A stretch of 64,000 nt of DNA. Source: Blautia schinkii DSM 10518. Its GTDB lineage: Bacteria; Bacillota; Clostridia; Lachnospirales; Lachnospiraceae. Below, piece after piece: positions 41,334-50,106 of the stretch. Under the pieces are notes generated by a model. That model ran no database searches and was not told the DNA's origin. It worked only from the letters and a program-made list of their open reading frames with translations. How positions within the stretch are numbered: position 1 is the stretch's first letter; every line of letters begins with the position of its first letter. A program made the position numbers and the translations under genes. Where the stretch lies: NCBI GenBank assembly GCA_000702025.1, contig JNKJ01000029.1:19697-83696 (forward strand). The letters run 5' to 3'.

Positions 41334-42453
41334 GTGGTTGAATTAGATCAGTTCAAGAGCATTCTTGCAACTTACACAGAACCATTAGTGGAAGTGAGGG
41401 ATTCACTTTGACCTCGCTAACAAAGAGCAGAGAGTCGAAGAATTAGAGCGCGAAATGGAAGCGCCCGACTTCTGGGATGACACCGAGCGTTCCCAGATGA
41501 AAATGAAAGAGTTAAAAAATCTCAAAGACGACATGGAAACCTACCAAAATCTCGTAACCCAGATGGAAGATATGGAAACCATGATCGAGATGGGATATGA
41601 AGAAAATGATCCGGAGCTGGTTCCCGAAATCCAGGAAATGCTGGAACAATTCCAGAAGGATTTCGACACCATCCGTGTGAAAACACTCCTCTCCGGAGAA
41701 TACGACAGCGAAGGCGCGATCATCAAGCTGAACGCCGGTGCCGGCGGAACGGAGGCGTGCGACTGGTGCAGCATGCTTTACCGTATGTACAGCCGCTGGG
41801 TGGACAGCAAGGGCTTCAGCATGGAAGTGCTGGACTATCTGGACGGAGATGAAGCAGGCATCAAATCCGTCACCTTCCAGGTCAACGGCGAAAATGCCTA
41901 CGGTTATTTAAAATCCGAAAAGGGCGTACACCGCCTGGTGCGTATTTCCCCCTTCAATGCGGCCGGAAAACGCCAGACCTCCTTTGTATCCTGCGATGTT
42001 ATGCCGGATATCAAGAAGGACCTGGACGTAGAGATCAATGATGAAGATATCCGTATCGACACCTACCGAAGCAGCGGTGCAGGCGGACAGCATATCAATA
42101 AGACATCATCCGCCATCCGTATCACCCACTTCCCAACCGGAATCGTGGTACAGTGCCAGAATGAACGTTCCCAGCATATGAATAAGGACAAGGCCATGCA
42201 GATGCTCAAGGCAAAGCTCTATCTCCTCAAGCAGCAGGAGGCAGAGCAGAAGCTTTCCGGAATCCGCGGGGAAGTGACCGACATCGGCTGGGGAAATCAG
42301 ATACGTTCCTATGTTATGCAGCCTTATACCATGGTCAAGGACCACCGTACCAATGAGGAAACCGGCAATGTGGACGCAGTGCTTGACGGTGGAATCGACG
42401 TATTTATCAATGCCTACCTGAAATGGATTGCTCTGTCTAAAAAACCGGAATAA
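41334..42453 (+). CDS. prfB: Peptide chain release factor 2, with programmed +1 frameshift
   Basis: Recognises UGA/UAA and frees the peptide. The first 25 codons start at GTG 41334 (AAGGTGA upstream) and reach CTT-TGA-C at 41406-41412; an SD-like GAGGG lies just before. A +1 shift continues from GAC 41410 to 42453, giving 372 aa. Seen: anticodon-like SPF in VRISPFNAAG and the catalytic GGQ in SSGAGGQHINKTSSA. The in-frame TGA is the well-known self-regulating site that senses RF2 shortage, so this is not a broken gene. Confidence 0.97.
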
Positions 42454-42475
42454 TTCCCGGTATTTGAAAAAAAAC

Positions 42476-42504
42476 TTGCAGAGTCTCTTTTTGTGTGTTA
42501 ACAT
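42476..42504 (+). promoter_or_regulatory. Promoter of the ACT-hom-lysC operon
   Basis: TTGCAG (42476-42481), 17-bp spacer, TAACAT (42499-42504). Confidence 0.65.
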
Positions 42505-42555
42505 ATCCCTCAGAGAGAAACAAGTGTCTTTATCGAACGGACAGAGAGGGAGAAC

Positions 42556-43005
42556 ATGCAGAAACCAGAAAAGAAAAAATATTTTGTAGTAAGAGAGCGG
42601 GCAGTGCCTGAAGTTTTGCTTAAAGTCGTGGAAGCAAAAAAACTCCTCGATTCCGGCAAGGTTCTGACCGTGCAGGAGGCAGCAGAGCAGACCGGCATCA
42701 GCCGCAGCTCTTTCTACAAATACAAGGACGATATTTTTCCCTTTCACGAAGAAGCGAAAGGGAAGACTATCACATTTATCATTCAGATGGATGACGAACC
42801 GGGACTGCTGTCAGTTGTACTGCAGACCATTGCACGTTTTCACGGGAATATTCTTACCATTCACCAGAGTATCCCCATCAACGGCGTGGCGACACTGACC
42901 CTGAGCGTGGACATCCTGCCCGGTGAGGGCGACGCGGAGGGCATGGTCGAGTTCATAGAGCAGAGCGAAGGCATTCATTATCTGAAAATATTAGGCAGGG
43001 AGTAA
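42556..43005 (+). CDS. ACT-domain protein (PheB/UPF0735 type)
   Basis: 149 aa. N-terminal helical region with a helix-turn-helix look (LTVQEAAEQTGISRSSFYKY, residues 36-55), then a C-terminal ACT domain from about 72 (ITFIIQMDDEPGLLSVVLQT with IARFHGNILTIHQSIPINGV). ACT domains bind amino acids. Only 4 nt separate it from hom, so it is probably an amino-acid sensor or partner for the threonine/lysine branch; its biochemical role is not known. Confidence 0.85.
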   Translation: MQKPEKKKYFVVRERAVPEVLLKVVEAKKLLDSGKVLTVQEAAEQTGISRSSFYKYKDDIFPFHEEAKGKTITFIIQMDDEPGLLSVVLQTIARFHGNILTIHQSIPINGVATLTLSVDILPGEGDAEGMVEFIEQSEGIHYLKILGRE

Positions 43006-43009
43006 GAGC

Positions 43010-44224
43010 ATGGTAAATATAGCAGTTTTAGGATATGGCACCGTGGGAAGCGGTGTGGTTGAAGTTATCAATACAAATCATAAGAGTATCAATAAACGTG
43101 CAGGGGAGGATATCAATATCAAATATGTCCTTGACCTGCGTGAATTCCCGGGGGACCCGGTACAGGACGTTTTGGTGCATGATTATGAAATCATTGCCAA
43201 TGATCCTGAGGTTGACATTGTGGTGGAAGTGATGGGCGGAATCGAGCCGGCTTACACCTTTGTGAAGAGAGCGCTGGAATCAGGAAAAAGCGTGTGTACC
43301 TCCAACAAGGCACTTGTGGCTAAGCACGGCCCGGAGCTGATGGAGATTGCCAGAGCACGCGATATTAACTTCCTGTTTGAGGCAAGCTGCGGCGGCGGTA
43401 TTCCTATTATCCGTGCGTTGAATTCATCCCTTACCGCGGATGAGATTGACGAGATTACCGGTATTTTGAACGGAACCACAAACTATATGCTCTATAAGAT
43501 GAGCACAGAGGGCTGTCAGTTTGACGACGTATTAAAAGAGGCACAGGCAAAGGGCTACGCGGAGGCAGACCCCACCGCAGATGTGGAGGGCTATGACGCA
43601 TGCCGCAAGATTGCGATCCTGTCCTCATTGGCATACGGCAAATTCCTCAACTACGAGGATATTTATACAGAGGGAATCACCAAGATTACCCCGGAAGATA
43701 TGGCATATGCAAAGGAACTGGGCATGACGATTAAGCTTCTCGCCACCAGCCGCAAGGTAGGAAAGGATTCCTTTTATGCGATGGTAGCGCCGTTCCTGCT
43801 GGGACAGAACAGCCCGCTTTTCAGCGTAAATGACGTATTTAACGGTGTATTTGTCCATGGAAACGTGCTGGGAGATGCCATGTTCTACGGAAGCGGCGCA
43901 GGCAAGCTGCCGACAGCGAGCGCAGTGGTTGCCGACGTGGTGGACGAGGCCAAACACTTACATAGAAATATCATGACAAACTGGACCAGTAAGACACTTC
44001 AGCTCATGGAGATGGACGAAGTAGAAGGAAGATTTTTCGTGCGTGTGGAAGGCATGACGGTTGAGCATGTGAGAAAGATTTTCGGAAACGTCCAGATTGT
44101 GAATTTGAAAGACCTGCCGGGCGAGTTCGCGTTTATTACCCCCTCCATGAAGCAGGGAGAGTATAAAGAAAAGATTGCTGAACTCAACGGAAGCGTGCGT
44201 ACAATGATTCGTGTAAAAGACTGA
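43010..44224 (+). CDS. hom: Homoserine dehydrogenase
   Basis: 404 aa; reduces aspartate semialdehyde to homoserine. N-terminal NAD(P) motif VLGYGTVGSGVVEVI, catalytic region EASCGGGIPIIRALNSSLTAD and NGTTNYMLYKM near 145, AKGYAEADPTADVEGYDA near 180, and a C-terminal ACT domain from about 325 (RFFVRVEGMTVEHVRKIFGN) for feedback by threonine. Second gene of the operon. Confidence 0.96.
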   Translation: MVNIAVLGYGTVGSGVVEVINTNHKSINKRAGEDINIKYVLDLREFPGDPVQDVLVHDYEIIANDPEVDIVVEVMGGIEPAYTFVKRALESGKSVCTSNKALVAKHGPELMEIARARDINFLFEASCGGGIPIIRALNSSLTADEIDEITGILNGTTNYMLYKMSTEGCQFDDVLKEAQAKGYAEADPTADVEGYDACRKIAILSSLAYGKFLNYEDIYTEGITKITPEDMAYAKELGMTIKLLATSRKVGKDSFYAMVAPFLLGQNSPLFSVNDVFNGVFVHGNVLGDAMFYGSGAGKLPTASAVVADVVDEAKHLHRNIMTNWTSKTLQLMEMDEVEGRFFVRVEGMTVEHVRKIFGNVQIVNLKDLPGEFAFITPSMKQGEYKEKIAELNGSVRTMIRVKD

Positions 44225-44287
44225 GGCAGATTAGAGATGTGGGCGGGAAGGTACTTCGCGCCCACACATACGTACTGGGAGGATATT

Positions 44288-45487
44288 ATGAAATATGTGG
44301 TGATTTTGGGAGATGGCATGGCTGACTGGCCGTTGGAGGAGCTTGGTGGTGAAACACCCCTGTTCTGCGCCAAAACTCCGGTGATGGATGAGCTTGCAAA
44401 GATGTCGGAGCTTGGAACCGTAGCTACGATTCCCGAGGGCATGTCTCCGGGAAGTGATACGGCGAACCTTTCTGTACTGGGTTATGACCCAAGGAAATAT
44501 TATACCGGGCGCTCCCCGCTGGAGGCCTTGAGCATCGGCGTGGATATGAAGGATACGGATGTGGTTTACCGATGTAATATCGTCACCCTTTCAGAGGAGG
44601 ACGGGGCCTATGAGGAGCAGACAATCCTTGACCACAGTGCGGACGAGATCAGTACTGAGGATGCAGAGGTGCTTTTAAAAGCTGTATGTGCTGAATTTAC
44701 AGACGAAGCTTATCAGTTTTACACAGGAACAAGCTACCGGCACTGTATGATCTGGGACAAGGGCCAGGTACTTGAGCTGACCCCGCCCCATGATGTGCTT
44801 ACGCAGAAAATCGGCCAATATCTGCCCGCAGACCCGGTACTGCGCAGGATGCAGGAGCGAAGCTATGAAATCCTCAAAAACCACCCTCTCAACATCGAAC
44901 GTAAAGCTAAGGGACTCAATCCCGCAAACAGCTTCTGGTTCTGGGGCGCGGGGACGAAACCGATACTCACCTCCTTTGAGGATATTTACCATAAAAAAGG
45001 CGTGATGATCTCTGCCGTGGATTTGCTCAAGGGCATTGCCGTGGGCGCGGAGATGGACAGGATCATTGTGGAGGGTGCGAACGGCGGACTGCATACGAAC
45101 TACGAGGGAAAAGCCAGAGCAGCGGTGGATGCGCTCACAAAGCAGGGTTATGATTTTGCCTATGTCCATGTGGAAGCGCCGGACGAGATGGGCCATCAGG
45201 GAAGTCTGCAGAAAAAAATCCAGTCCATTGAATTTCTCGACGAGCGTCTGATCCGTCTGATAAAGGAGGGGCTGGACGCATCCGGAGAGGAATATCGGAT
45301 GCTGATCCTCCCGGACCATCCGACTCCCATCAAGGCGCGCACGCACGTGGCAGAGCCGGTTCCCTACCTGCTTTACGACAGCACCGCACCCCAGGCACAT
45401 AACTGGCATTATAACGAAAAAGAAGCTGCAGACAGCGGAAATACCGTATCTCATGGCTGGGACATGATGAGGTATTTATTTAGTTAA
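44288..45487 (+). CDS. Phosphoglycerate mutase-like protein, proposed homoserine kinase
   Basis: 399 aa alkaline-phosphatase-superfamily protein, annotated as cofactor-independent phosphoglycerate mutase (ApgM type). Metal-site GDGMADWP at the N-terminus and SPGSDTANLSVLGYDP near 57, then DEMGHQGSLQKK near 300 and LPDHPTPIKARTH near 341. It lies between hom and lysC and no thrB is seen; this subfamily has been proposed to replace homoserine kinase, which fits the location better than glycolysis. ATG 44288 is behind GGGAGGA; the frame upstream lacks a ribosome site. Confidence 0.88.
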   Translation: MKYVVILGDGMADWPLEELGGETPLFCAKTPVMDELAKMSELGTVATIPEGMSPGSDTANLSVLGYDPRKYYTGRSPLEALSIGVDMKDTDVVYRCNIVTLSEEDGAYEEQTILDHSADEISTEDAEVLLKAVCAEFTDEAYQFYTGTSYRHCMIWDKGQVLELTPPHDVLTQKIGQYLPADPVLRRMQERSYEILKNHPLNIERKAKGLNPANSFWFWGAGTKPILTSFEDIYHKKGVMISAVDLLKGIAVGAEMDRIIVEGANGGLHTNYEGKARAAVDALTKQGYDFAYVHVEAPDEMGHQGSLQKKIQSIEFLDERLIRLIKEGLDASGEEYRMLILPDHPTPIKARTHVAEPVPYLLYDSTAPQAHNWHYNEKEAADSGNTVSHGWDMMRYLFS

Positions 45488-45504
45488 TGGCTGTATCGTT
45501 AGGT

Positions 45505-45558
45505 GACTGCGGTTCGCTTCATATAATGTAACAGTTCGGAATTTTTGTACTGTTACCA
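45505..45558 (+). promoter_or_regulatory. Internal promoter-like site and hairpin before lysC
   Basis: TATAAT lies in TTCATATAATG before lysC, with a weak -35 17 bp upstream; directly after it GTAACAGT and ACTGTTAC form an 8-bp inverted repeat around a 13-nt loop. Possible second start site for lysC alone. Confidence 0.4.
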
Positions 45559-45581
45559 TATACATACACCAGGAGGAATTT

Positions 45582-46790
45582 ATGTTAATTGTAAAGAAAT
45601 TCGGTGGTACTTCTGTTGCTGACAAGGAGAGAATCTTCAATGTGGCAAACAGATGTATCGAGGAGTATAAAAAAGGCAATGACGTTGTCGTGGTCCTTTC
45701 GGCAATGGGAAAATATACGGACGAGCTGATTTCCATGGCTCAGGATATCAATGATAAGCCGCCGAAAAGAGAGATGGACATGCTTTTTACCATCGGTGAG
45801 CAGATGTCCGTAGCGCTGATGGCCATGGCCATGGCTAGCTTGGGCATACCGGCAGTGTCTCTCAATGCGTTCCAGGTAGCTATGCATACCACAAGTGTCC
45901 ATGGGAATGCGCGTTTAAAACGTATTGACACCGAGCGTATCAAACGGGAGCTGGAGGACCGGAAGATTGTCATTGTGACAGGTTTCCAGGGCGTCAATAA
46001 ATATGACGACTATACGACCCTTGGACGCGGCGGTTCTGATACCACAGCCGTTGCCCTGGCAGCAGCCCTTCACGCGGACGCCTGCGAAATCTATACGGAC
46101 GTCGAAGGAATCTACACAGCCGACCCACGCAAGGTGCCCAAGGCCAGAAAGCTTAAGGAAATCACCTACGACGAAATGCTGGATTTGGCAACCTTAGGAG
46201 CCGGTGTGCTGCACAACCGCTCTGTGGAGATGGCAAAGAAATACGGCGTGCCCCTGGTGGTACGCTCCAGTCTGAATAATAGTGAAGGAACGGTTGTAAA
46301 GGAGGAAGTTACTGTGGAGAGAATGTTGATCAGCGGTGTGGCTCTGGATACAGAGGCAGTGCGTATTGCGGTTATTGGTTTAAAGGATGTGCCTGGAATG
46401 GCATTTAAATTATTTGACACCCTGGCAAAGAAAAATATTAACGTGGATGTAATCCTGCAGTCCATTGGCCGCGCAGGCACGAAGGATATCTCCTTCACCG
46501 TAAGCGCCGAGGATTTGGACGATGCGGTTGCTGTGCTGGAAGCAAATCAGGCGCGCTTGGGCTACAAGGAGCTGCATTCAGACAAGAATATTGCCAAGCT
46601 TTCTATCGTGGGAGCTGGCATGATGAGCAATCCAGGCGTGGCTGCGAAGATGTTTGAGAGCCTTTTCAATGAGGGAGTAAACATCAATATGATTTCCACC
46701 TCAGAAATCCGTGTCACTGTTCTGATCAATGAGAAAGACGGCGTACGTGCGATGAACGCAGTGCATGATGCATTTAATCTGGCGGATTAA
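45582..46790 (+). CDS. lysC: Aspartate kinase
   Basis: 402 aa; phosphorylates aspartate at the head of the lysine/threonine/methionine family. KKFGGTSVADKERI at the N-terminus, GRGGSDTTAVALAAAL near 152, ADPRKVPKARKLKEITYDEM near 188, and two C-terminal ACT domains (about 265-400, including GMAFKLFDTLAKKNINVDVI and VGAGMMSNPGVAAKMF) for feedback. Strong AGGAGGAA before ATG. End of the hom operon or its own unit. Confidence 0.96.
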   Translation: MLIVKKFGGTSVADKERIFNVANRCIEEYKKGNDVVVVLSAMGKYTDELISMAQDINDKPPKREMDMLFTIGEQMSVALMAMAMASLGIPAVSLNAFQVAMHTTSVHGNARLKRIDTERIKRELEDRKIVIVTGFQGVNKYDDYTTLGRGGSDTTAVALAAALHADACEIYTDVEGIYTADPRKVPKARKLKEITYDEMLDLATLGAGVLHNRSVEMAKKYGVPLVVRSSLNNSEGTVVKEEVTVERMLISGVALDTEAVRIAVIGLKDVPGMAFKLFDTLAKKNINVDVILQSIGRAGTKDISFTVSAEDLDDAVAVLEANQARLGYKELHSDKNIAKLSIVGAGMMSNPGVAAKMFESLFNEGVNINMISTSEIRVTVLINEKDGVRAMNAVHDAFNLAD

Positions 46791-46873
46791 CTGCGCTTTT
46801 GTACATAAATAGGCAGCTATAAGGGTTACTGAATGCTTGTTGTAAGTAGTATAAGAAATCAGGAGATAAATGC

Positions 46874-48070
46874 ATGAAGAAGAAAACAATGTTAGTACTG
46901 GCAGCAGCGTGCTGTCTGTCTATGACCATTCCCGCAACAGTGTCGGCTGCAGAAACAGAAGCAGCAGGAGACGCAGCTACGGATGATACAGTGACTACAG
47001 GAGACGGTTTGTCAGATGATATTTATGATTTCCAGATGGAAATCAGCGGAGATTTGTACCAGTTTCCAATGACTTACGCGGATTTCACTGCACTGGGCTG
47101 GACACTGAATGATACTGAGGATCCGGAAATGATGATTACCTCTAATTCTTACGGTATGGTTTACTTTACTAAGGGTGACTTAAGCATCCACGCGGATGTG
47201 ATCAATCTTGGGGTGAATGAGGCAGCCATGACGGATTGTCTTGTGGGCGGAATTACGATTGATGAGGGAAGTTCCGGTTTGGATTTAGTCCCTCTGGGTA
47301 TTAAGCTGGCAAAGGGCATTACCATGGGTGAATCAAATCTTGATGATATCAAAGCTGCGTACGGCGACCCTACGGATACGTATGAAGGAGATTTGTATAC
47401 GAAGCTGGCTTACCAGAAAGATTTCTACCAGCAGGCAGAATTCTATGTGTTTAAAGAGGACAATACCTTAAGAGAGGTTTCCCTGCGTAACTTCTCCGAG
47501 CCGGAGGGCTTTGATAAGGGCGGCGTGAGCGGAGAGACACCGGCAATCGTAACAGACTACACTGTGCCGGATAAGCTTGGGAGCGATATGCTTGACCCGG
47601 TTGTAGAATTTTGCGGCGATCTTTACCGTCTTCCCTGTCCTGTAACTGCACTTCAGGCAAATGGCTGGGAGCTTCAGGAGGTGGCGCATCAAGATTTCGT
47701 GGCAGGCGGTTCCATGGGATTCATCGATATGATGAGAAATAACCAGAAAGTGAATTTTCCTGTTTATAACCTTACAAAAAACGCAGTAACGATTGAGAAT
47801 TGCTTCGTTACGGAGCTTCAGGCTGCGACCTATGATGCAGAGACGATTACCATTAAGGCTTCGGGTGATATCACACTGGGCGCAGAAAAAGCAGACCTCA
47901 TTGCTGCAGCCGAGGCAAAGGGTTACGTGTATACAGAAGAGGAAAGCTATCTTACTATTTATAAGGACGAGTCCCATAAGCTGAAAACCCGCATTGAATT
48001 CTGGTTTAACAAGGATGAGAGCGAGACAGCGGCTGCGTCTATTACTTACCGTAATGAAGTTTTGCCGTAA
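46874..48070 (+). CDS. Secreted protein with internal duplication, unknown function
   Basis: 398 aa. Signal peptide at 1-25 (MLVLAAACCLSMTIPATVSA), an acidic linker rich in T, D, G and A to about 48, then two copies of one domain: first copy about 50-190 (SGDLYQFPMTYADFTALGW, ITMGESNLDDIKAAYG), second about 240-385 (CGDLYRLPCPVTALQANGW, ITLGAEKADLIAAAEAKG). No anchor at the C-terminus, so it is probably released or held by partners. I do not recognise the family. Related repeat domains occur in Lachnospiraceae lipoproteins, from pattern memory only. Confidence 0.75.
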   Translation: MKKKTMLVLAAACCLSMTIPATVSAAETEAAGDAATDDTVTTGDGLSDDIYDFQMEISGDLYQFPMTYADFTALGWTLNDTEDPEMMITSNSYGMVYFTKGDLSIHADVINLGVNEAAMTDCLVGGITIDEGSSGLDLVPLGIKLAKGITMGESNLDDIKAAYGDPTDTYEGDLYTKLAYQKDFYQQAEFYVFKEDNTLREVSLRNFSEPEGFDKGGVSGETPAIVTDYTVPDKLGSDMLDPVVEFCGDLYRLPCPVTALQANGWELQEVAHQDFVAGGSMGFIDMMRNNQKVNFPVYNLTKNAVTIENCFVTELQAATYDAETITIKASGDITLGAEKADLIAAAEAKGYVYTEEESYLTIYKDESHKLKTRIEFWFNKDESETAAASITYRNEVLP

Positions 48071-48132
48071 TAGGTCTGTAACCGTCTATTTTCATGCGGC
48101 AGAAGATTAAAATGATATAAATATGTCCGGTT

Positions 48133-48177
48133 ATACCGGTATCAAGCAGAATGAACCTGTTTGGTACCGGTATTTTA
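48133..48177 (+). terminator. Terminator after the secreted-protein gene
   Basis: ATACCGGTATCAAGCAG pairs with CTGTTTGGTACCGGTAT with two mismatches, then TTTTAAT. Confidence 0.8.
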
Positions 48178-48297
48178 ATATACAAAATATGCGCGGGATT
48201 ATCGGAAAATTTTACCGTTTATAATTTGAAATACAACTTGACACACAACATGAGAAAGAATAACCTATATTTAAAAAATATAGAAAAGAGAAAGAGA

Positions 48298-50091
48298 ATG
48301 GAACCATCATTTTCAAGAAAGCCTTTGCACAGGCTTCGCATAAAATCAGCACAAAACCGTGTCGTTGTGGCGTGTGTGTGCTTTATGTTTGTTTCCATGA
48401 TGATCATTGGTATTTATACTTATGTGATCATGTATGGAAAGCTGTTTGAGCAAAAATCAAATGAAATGCAGATGTACGCACAGAAAACCGTAGATAACCT
48501 GGAACAGGTGTTTTCCTTTGCTTCCAATACGGGAATGGCTGTGGCGACATCAGAAAGTATAATGGATTGGGTGGATAACCCTCTTACATTTGAGAAAGAC
48601 AGTCAGGGCTATTATCAAAGAGTTTATGAATTAAAGGATGAGATCATGCACATCCTGGCGTATTCCAACGCCTGGAAAAATGATTATATCAGCTACATAG
48701 CCGTGTTTGTAAATGATGAAATGCTTATGTATTCCGCATCCAAGCCAATGGCAGAAAGCAGCATCAAAAAAGCTGCCGGCGATATTTACCGGGAATCTGT
48801 CAATACAAGGGATGGCATTGCAGACAGTAAACGTTTTCTGGTGGGAGATGGGACCATATACCATGTACGAACCATGAAGCCCGTTTTTGAACGAGAGGAA
48901 TCTTTGGCCATAATGATTGCAATCGATGAGGAATCACTGCGCAGACAATACAGTGGAACAGAGTCTATGGATTCCTATCTGATTGACAGCCGGGGCATTA
49001 TTTTTTCCTCCTCGCAGACCACAGAAGTGGGGAAAACCTGCGACAAGGATTTACTCGAGGTTCTGGAAAAGGGCGAGTCAAAGGTACGCATGAAGGATGT
49101 TACTTATATGTGTGAGTCCAAGCCCCTGGACGGTGTGGGGCTCACATTTTTGAGCTTGATGCCGAGAGCTGAGATTATGCGCCAGGCGTTTTCAGGAATG
49201 CCTGTGTATATCATTATATCAGGAATACTCTGCGGCCTGCTCCTTGCTGTGGGTGTGTTTATTTCTTTGAAGAGCACAAAGTTTATACGTGACATGGCAG
49301 AAGGAATGGAACAGATCAAAAAGAAAAATTATGATGTCAAAATGCCGCACTATCATAATTATGCGGTGGATTATCTCAGTGATTCCTTTAATTCCATGAC
49401 AGAATCTATGAAGATTTTAGTAAGGGATACTTATGAATCCAAAATCATGCTTCAGGAAATGCAGTTGGAATTTCTTCAGCAGCAGGTGAACCCACATTTT
49501 CTGTTTAACATTCTTCTTACCATACAGGTAAAAGCAAAAATGTGTTCTGACGAGACTGTATACCATATGTTGGAGTCTCTTTCCGGTTTTTTAAGAGTCG
49601 GCTTATATTTCAGCAAAAACATGTTTACCACGCTGGGGGCTGAATTAGAATATATCCAGTTCTATCTGTATCTGCAGCAGCAGCGTTTTGAGGAAAAGCT
49701 GCAGTATGAAATCCAGATACCGGAGGAGCTGCTGAAAAGAGAAATCCCCCGCCTTACAATAGAGCCGCTTGTAGAAAACGCTGTGGTCCATGGTGCGGAG
49801 AATGTGGATACTCTGGTGACTGTGAAGGTCCGCGCAAAAGAAGTAGACGGAGATTTGGAAATATCGGTGCAGGATGACGGCGGCGGTTTCTGTGTGCAGG
49901 ATTTAAAGCTGGATGAAAGCCCGGACAACACAGGAGAGCAATTGGAACCTCTTTCGCGTGATAAAATAGGCGTGCGCAACACCAACAGCCGTCTGAAGCT
50001 ATTATATGGAGATGCTTACGGATTAAAAATAGAAAGCGAAATCGGAAAAGGCACCACAGTGTTTGTGCGTATACCTAAAAAGAAAAAATAG
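48298..50091 (+). CDS. Sensor histidine kinase, YesM/LytS type
   Basis: 597 aa. TM helix at about 23-45, extracytoplasmic Cache-like sensor to about 300, second TM near 302-322, HAMP, then the His_kinase domain with QQVNPHFLFNILLTIQVKAK (phospho-His near 400) and an HATPase with PLVENAVVHGAE and VQDDGGGF. Start chosen at ATG 48298 (GAAAGAGA upstream); ATG 48151 falls inside the preceding terminator. Paired with the next gene; the sensed signal is probably the glycan imported by the ABC system that follows. Confidence 0.9.
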   Translation: MEPSFSRKPLHRLRIKSAQNRVVVACVCFMFVSMMIIGIYTYVIMYGKLFEQKSNEMQMYAQKTVDNLEQVFSFASNTGMAVATSESIMDWVDNPLTFEKDSQGYYQRVYELKDEIMHILAYSNAWKNDYISYIAVFVNDEMLMYSASKPMAESSIKKAAGDIYRESVNTRDGIADSKRFLVGDGTIYHVRTMKPVFEREESLAIMIAIDEESLRRQYSGTESMDSYLIDSRGIIFSSSQTTEVGKTCDKDLLEVLEKGESKVRMKDVTYMCESKPLDGVGLTFLSLMPRAEIMRQAFSGMPVYIIISGILCGLLLAVGVFISLKSTKFIRDMAEGMEQIKKKNYDVKMPHYHNYAVDYLSDSFNSMTESMKILVRDTYESKIMLQEMQLEFLQQQVNPHFLFNILLTIQVKAKMCSDETVYHMLESLSGFLRVGLYFSKNMFTTLGAELEYIQFYLYLQQQRFEEKLQYEIQIPEELLKREIPRLTIEPLVENAVVHGAENVDTLVTVKVRAKEVDGDLEISVQDDGGGFCVQDLKLDESPDNTGEQLEPLSRDKIGVRNTNSRLKLLYGDAYGLKIESEIGKGTTVFVRIPKKKK

Positions 50092-50106
50092 AAAGCTGGT
50101 GGGGTA

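Noticed and set aside
41409..41411. Premature stop in prfB
   Set aside because: It is the known programmed frameshift site of RF2, not a mutation.
48151..48297. Earlier starts of the histidine kinase at 48151 or 48250
   Set aside because: 48151 lies in the loop of a terminator hairpin and 48250 has no ribosome site.
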